Assembly: GCA_002392625.1 (NCBI GenBank)
Contig: DGHJ01000133.1
Coordinates: 1-15,441, forward strand
Reading direction: 5' to 3'
Source of the DNA: Oscillospiraceae bacterium UBA3851
GTDB taxonomy: Bacteria; Bacillota; Clostridia; Oscillospirales; Oscillospiraceae
DNA: 15,441 bases
Part shown: piece by piece, positions 12,408-15,441 of the stretch
Numbering within the stretch: position 1 is the stretch's first letter
How the letters are laid out: every line of letters begins with the position of its first letter
Made by a program: the position numbers and the translations under genes
Notes under the pieces: model-generated
Told to the model about the DNA's origin: nothing
Seen by the model: the letters and a program-made list of their open reading frames with translations, nothing else
Database searches by the model: none

Positions 12408-13664
12408 ATGAAAGTGATCGCAGTTGAGGGCGGCCATGGGCTCCGGGGTGAGCTGACGGTGCAGGGCGCCAAGAACAGTGTGCTGCCCATTCTGGCAGCC
12501 GCCATACTGTGCCGGGACGTGTCGGTGATCGAAAACTGTCCCCGGCTGGAGGATGTGGACGCCAGTGCGGCCATCCTGCGTCACCTGGGCTGCCGGGTGC
12601 GCTGGGTGGGGGAGGACCTGGAGGTGGACAGCAGCGGCCTCAGCCGCTGGGATATTCCCGATGGTCTCATGCGCCGCATGCGCTCCTCCGTCATCTTCCT
12701 GGGCGCCATTCTGGCCCGGTGCGGCCGGGCGGCGCTGAGCTATCCCGGCGGCTGCGAGCTGGGCCCCCGGCCCATCGACCTTCACCTGACGGCCCTGCGG
12801 ACCCTGGGCGCCCACATCGAGGAGCGGGGCGGACAGCTGCGGTGCCGGGGCGAGCGATTGCGCGGCACGGAGATCGTGCTGAGCCTGCCCAGCGTGGGGG
12901 CCACGGAAAACGCCATGCTGGCCGCCTGCGGCGCCGACGGCGTCACGGTGATCTCCAACGCGGCCCGCGAGCCGGAGATCATGGACCTGCAGGCATTTCT
13001 AAGAAAAATGGGCGCCTCGGTCCGGGGCGCCGGCACCTCCACAGTGATCGTGGAGGGCGGCAGACCCCTCCACGGCTGCCGCCATCGCTGCATCGGCGAT
13101 CGGATCGCCGCAGCTACATATCTCTCGGCGGTTGCCGCTACCGGCGGCGAAATCACCCTGCGGGGGGTGGACTACCGCTATCTCTCCACGGTGACCACAG
13201 CCCTCTCCCAGGCTGGCTGCCGCATCAGCAGCGACGAGCAGCACATCCGCCTGCGGAGCACAGGACGTCTGCGGGGCGTCTGCCCCATCCGAACCTCGCC
13301 CCACCCCGGCTTCCCCACCGACGCCCAGGCCGTTTTCATGGCGGCGCTGCTGCGGTCCCAGGGAACCACCGTTTTTGTGGAAAACATTTTTCAAAACCGC
13401 TACCGCCACGTGGCGGAGCTGCAGCGAATGGGTGCCAATATCCGCCTGGAGGGGCGGGTGGCAGTGGTGTGCGGCGTGGAGCGGCTGTGCGGAGCCACCG
13501 TGCGCTGCACGGACCTGCGGGGCGGCGCGGCGCTGGTGCTGGCCGGCTTGCAGGCCGACGGCGTCACCCAGGTGGAGGAGATCCACCACATCAAGCGCGG
13601 ATACAGCGACCTGACCGGCGACCTGGCCCGGCTGGGCGCCAAAATTCAGGAGATCGAAGCATAG
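12408..13664 (+). CDS. murA: UDP-N-acetylglucosamine 1-carboxyvinyltransferase MurA
   Basis: MurA transfers enolpyruvate from phosphoenolpyruvate to UDP-GlcNAc, the first committed step of peptidoglycan synthesis, and is the fosfomycin target. At 418 residues it aligns almost residue-for-residue in numbering with the E. coli enzyme (419). K22-N23 are in GAKNSVLPILAA, the active-site cysteine is C116 in PGGCELGPRPIDLHL (C115 in E. coli), D305 is in PTDAQA, R371 in DLRGG and R397 in HIKRGY. The cysteine means the natural fosfomycin-sensitive form, not the Asp variant. Presence of murA between murG and ftsQ differs from E. coli and from B. subtilis, where murB lies between murG and divIB. The exact start (ATG 12408 or GTG 12414) is uncertain by two codons. 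Confidence 0.95.
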   Translation: MKVIAVEGGHGLRGELTVQGAKNSVLPILAAAILCRDVSVIENCPRLEDVDASAAILRHLGCRVRWVGEDLEVDSSGLSRWDIPDGLMRRMRSSVIFLGAILARCGRAALSYPGGCELGPRPIDLHLTALRTLGAHIEERGGQLRCRGERLRGTEIVLSLPSVGATENAMLAACGADGVTVISNAAREPEIMDLQAFLRKMGASVRGAGTSTVIVEGGRPLHGCRHRCIGDRIAAATYLSAVAATGGEITLRGVDYRYLSTVTTALSQAGCRISSDEQHIRLRSTGRLRGVCPIRTSPHPGFPTDAQAVFMAALLRSQGTTVFVENIFQNRYRHVAELQRMGANIRLEGRVAVVCGVERLCGATVRCTDLRGGAALVLAGLQADGVTQVEEIHHIKRGYSDLTGDLARLGAKIQEIEA

Positions 13665-13673
13665 GAGTTTGAC

Positions 13674-14423
13674 ATGGCCAGACGTACGAGAAGAAAACGC
13701 AGAAACAACAGGGGGCGGTTTGCCGTCCTCTACCGTCTGCTGACCTTCGTGGTGATCTGCGGCGCCATTGTGGCGGCGCTGGCCCTGTTTTTCAAGGTGG
13801 AGCACATCGAGGTGGAGGGCAGCACCCGTTACAGCCAGGAGGAGGTGGTGGCCGCCAGCGGCCTCAGCGTGGGTGACAACCTGTTCCTCATGGATAAGTA
13901 CGAGGTGGCCGGCCGCATCCGCTCGGCGCTGAACTACGTGGAGACGGTGCGCATCACCCGCAGCCTGCCCAGCACGCTGCACATCGCCATCACCGAGTGC
14001 CGCTTCACCGTGGCTGTGGAGCAGGACGGGGCGCTGTGGCTGGTGTCCGGCAACGGCAAAATCGTGGACACGGTGAAGGCCGGCGCGGGGCCCTACGCCA
14101 TGGTCACCGGCCTGAACCTGACCGATCCTCAGGTGGGGCAGAACATACACAGCGAAAATGAAAACGCCTGCGCCGTGCTGCTGGAGCTGCTGGGTCTGCT
14201 GCGCAGCAAGGATATGCTGGGCGACGTGCAGGCCATCCATCTGGAGGACGCCGCTCAGATCACCATGCGGTATCTGGACCGCTTCACCGTCCAGATCCCC
14301 TGGAACGCCGACCTGGACTACAAGCTCAACTATCTGCTGGCGGTGGTGGAGCGGCTGGAGGACAACGAGACCGGCACCATCAACATGATGCAGGACCACA
14401 AGGTGAATTTCATCCCCGGCTGA
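13674..14423 (+). CDS. ftsQ: Cell division protein FtsQ/DivIB
   Basis: A 249-residue bitopic division protein: a short strongly basic cytoplasmic tail (RRTRRKRRNNR), one transmembrane helix (about 20-40), then a POTRA domain (about 42-110) beginning FKVEHIEVEGSTRYSQEEV with ASGLSVGDNLFLMD, the typical POTRA pattern. A beta-domain-like region follows. FtsQ/DivIB links with FtsL and FtsB/DivIC and helps recruit and activate FtsW and its PBP. The start ATG 13674 is 6 bases after AGGAG (13663-13667), which overlaps the murA stop, so it is likely coupled to murA. It is the last gene before the ftsZ promoter. FtsA, which usually follows, is absent. Confidence 0.88.
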   Translation: MARRTRRKRRNNRGRFAVLYRLLTFVVICGAIVAALALFFKVEHIEVEGSTRYSQEEVVAASGLSVGDNLFLMDKYEVAGRIRSALNYVETVRITRSLPSTLHIAITECRFTVAVEQDGALWLVSGNGKIVDTVKAGAGPYAMVTGLNLTDPQVGQNIHSENENACAVLLELLGLLRSKDMLGDVQAIHLEDAAQITMRYLDRFTVQIPWNADLDYKLNYLLAVVERLEDNETGTINMMQDHKVNFIPG

Positions 14424-14461
14424 TCTGTCGAACTTTTTTCGAGGAAATGGTCCGGTAATAC

Positions 14462-14490
14462 TTGACCTGCGGCATAATCCGTAATACAAT
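14462..14490 (+). promoter_or_regulatory. Sigma-A-type promoter of ftsZ
   Basis: The -35 element TTGACC (14462-14467) and -10 element TACAAT (14485-14490) are spaced by exactly 17 bp and each deviates from consensus by one base. It lies in the AT-richer 144-bp gap between ftsQ and ftsZ. Transcription would begin near 14497, giving a leader of about 70 nt before the ftsZ ATG. ftsZ can therefore probably be expressed independently of the upstream cluster. Confidence 0.8.
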
Positions 14491-14567
14491 AAGAAAAACC
14501 ACTCTATATTGTGGTCACAGGCAGATAATCCGTCTTTGAAATACAAGGGATGGCAGGAGGAACCGTC

Positions 14568-15441
14568 ATGAGTTTTGGATTGGAAACAGGCGTTGAGAAC
14601 GTTGTCAACATCAAGGTCGTGGGCGTAGGCGGCGCCGGCAACAACGTGGTGAACCGCATGGTGCGCACCGGCACCAAGAACGTGGAGTTCATTGCCGTCA
14701 ATACGGACAAGCAGGCGCTGAACGCATCCAGCGCTACTTATAAGATCCAGATCGGCGAAAAGCTGACCGGCGGCAAGGGCGCCGGCTCCAATCCTGAGGT
14801 GGGCCGCAAGGCCGCCGAGGAGAACCGCAACCAGATCGCCAAGGCCCTGGAGAATACCGACATGGTGTTCATCACCGCCGGCATGGGGGGCGGCACCGGC
14901 ACCGGCGCAGCCCCCGTCGTGGCGGAGATCGCCCGCGAGCAGGGCGTGCTGACGGTGGGCGTTGTCACCAAGCCCTTCGCCTTTGAGGGCCGCCGCCGCA
15001 TGACCCAGGCCGAGCAGGGCATCGAGGATCTGCAGGGCAAGGTGGACTCCCTGGTCATTATCCCCAACGAGCGGCTGAAATACGCCACCGATGAGAAGAT
15101 CACCTTCGCCAACGCCTTCGAGATCGCTGACGACGTGCTGCGCCAGGCGGTGCAGTCCATCTCCGACCTGATCCGCGACACCGGCTTCATCAACCTGGAC
15201 TTTGCCGACGTCACCGCCGTCATGAAGGACGCGGGCCTGGCCCACATGGGCGTGGGCCGCGCCGCCGGCAAGAACAAGGCCGAGGAGGCTGCCCACATGG
15301 CCATCTCCAGCCCCCTGCTGGAGACCTCCATCAACGGCGCCAAGGGCGTGCTGATCAACATCACCGGCTCCGAGGACATGGGCCTGGAGGATGTCGAGGC
15401 TGCCGCCAACCTCGTCCAGGAGGCCGCGCATCCCGACGCCA
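14568..15441 (+). CDS. ftsZ: Cell division GTPase FtsZ (3' end beyond the window)
   Basis: FtsZ is the tubulin-like GTPase that assembles the Z-ring at mid-cell. The first 291 codons are present, with no stop before the window ends. Visible motifs are IKVVGVGGAGNNVVNRM near the N-terminus, AVNTDKQAL, the tubulin signature GGGTGTG at 107-113, PFAFEGRRR, NERL, and the T7 loop NLDFADV at 209-215 with its catalytic aspartate D211. ATG 14568 is preceded by AGGAGG (14555-14560) with a 7-base spacer. Nothing is truncated apart from the window edge; the missing part should hold the end of the C-terminal domain, the linker and the conserved C-terminal peptide. It has its own promoter and follows ftsQ without ftsA. 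Confidence 0.98.
   Translation, partial: MSFGLETGVENVVNIKVVGVGGAGNNVVNRMVRTGTKNVEFIAVNTDKQALNASSATYKIQIGEKLTGGKGAGSNPEVGRKAAEENRNQIAKALENTDMVFITAGMGGGTGTGAAPVVAEIAREQGVLTVGVVTKPFAFEGRRRMTQAEQGIEDLQGKVDSLVIIPNERLKYATDEKITFANAFEIADDVLRQAVQSISDLIRDTGFINLDFADVTAVMKDAGLAHMGVGRAAGKNKAEEAAHMAISSPLLETSINGAKGVLINITGSEDMGLEDVEAAANLVQEAAHPDA

Noticed and set aside
14509..14517. The 9-mer TTGTGGTCA shared by the ftsZ leader and bases 2689-2697 upstream of the terminator
   Set aside because: Two copies of a 9-mer in different contexts, one upstream of a terminator, are compatible with chance, and there is no tandem or symmetric arrangement.
12999..15431. An 810-residue minus-strand open frame spanning murA, ftsQ and ftsZ
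   Set aside because: It crosses three well-supported plus-strand genes and the ftsZ promoter and has no recognisable domain; it is a shadow of codon bias. The same applies to the minus-strand frames at 2875-4161, 7465-8901, 8950-9939 and 9923-11257.
1..15441. Mobile elements, CRISPR arrays, tRNA/rRNA genes, phage or defence genes
   Set aside because: I saw no transposase or integrase, no regularly spaced direct repeats, no tRNA cloverleaf or rRNA motifs, and no break in strand or gene packing. The window is a conserved housekeeping region.

Overview
The window carries a contiguous, GC-rich, entirely plus-strand stretch of chromosome from what looks like a Gram-positive anaerobe of the Clostridia, most likely the Oscillospiraceae (Flavonifractor/Oscillibacter-like). 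That placement is inference. It rests on the high GC content, strong AAAGGAGG-type ribosome binding sites, a SpoVD/PBP2B-type PASTA penicillin-binding protein, a MurE with the meso-diaminopimelate motif, and the gene order.

Region 1 (1-2601) is a tightly packed housekeeping run: the tail of a membrane transporter (probably MFS), a membrane-anchored glycerophosphodiester phosphodiesterase, rsmD, coaD and a coiled-coil protein of unknown role. The phosphodiesterase, rsmD and coaD overlap stop-to-start by 4 bases, which suggests translational coupling. The run ends at a 38-bp perfect palindrome with a T-tract, a clear intrinsic terminator (2701-2739).

Region 2 (2740-2973) is AT-rich and regulatory. 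It holds a consensus DnaA-box-like 9-mer, a sigma-A-type promoter with a 17-bp spacer, and GTGGGG repeats spaced like known MraZ operators, just in front of mraZ.

Region 3 (2974-14423) is a dcw (division and cell wall) cluster: mraZ, rsmH, ftsL-like, spoVD/ftsI, murE, mraY, ftsW/spoVE, murG, murA, ftsQ/divIB. Together these encode the cluster's regulator, a 16S rRNA methyltransferase, one Mur ligase, the lipid I and lipid II synthases, the SEDS glycosyltransferase with its class B PBP partner, the FtsL and FtsQ scaffold, and the first committed enzyme of peptidoglycan precursor synthesis. Region 4 (14424-15441) is a 144-bp spacer with a good promoter, followed by ftsZ, which runs off the window end.

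Compared with the Bacillus or E. coli dcw cluster, this one lacks murF, murD, murC, murB, ddl and ftsA at their usual positions, and the flanking genes are joined by short spacers of 9 to 144 bp. I see no mobile element, CRISPR array, tRNA or rRNA and no undescribed multi-gene system; every gene except the coiled-coil protein belongs to a recognisable family. The points most worth a second look are regulatory: the MraZ operator, hairpins directly upstream of the ribosome binding sites of spoVD, murE and mraY, the separate ftsZ promoter, a possible second start in ftsW, and the reduced gene content.
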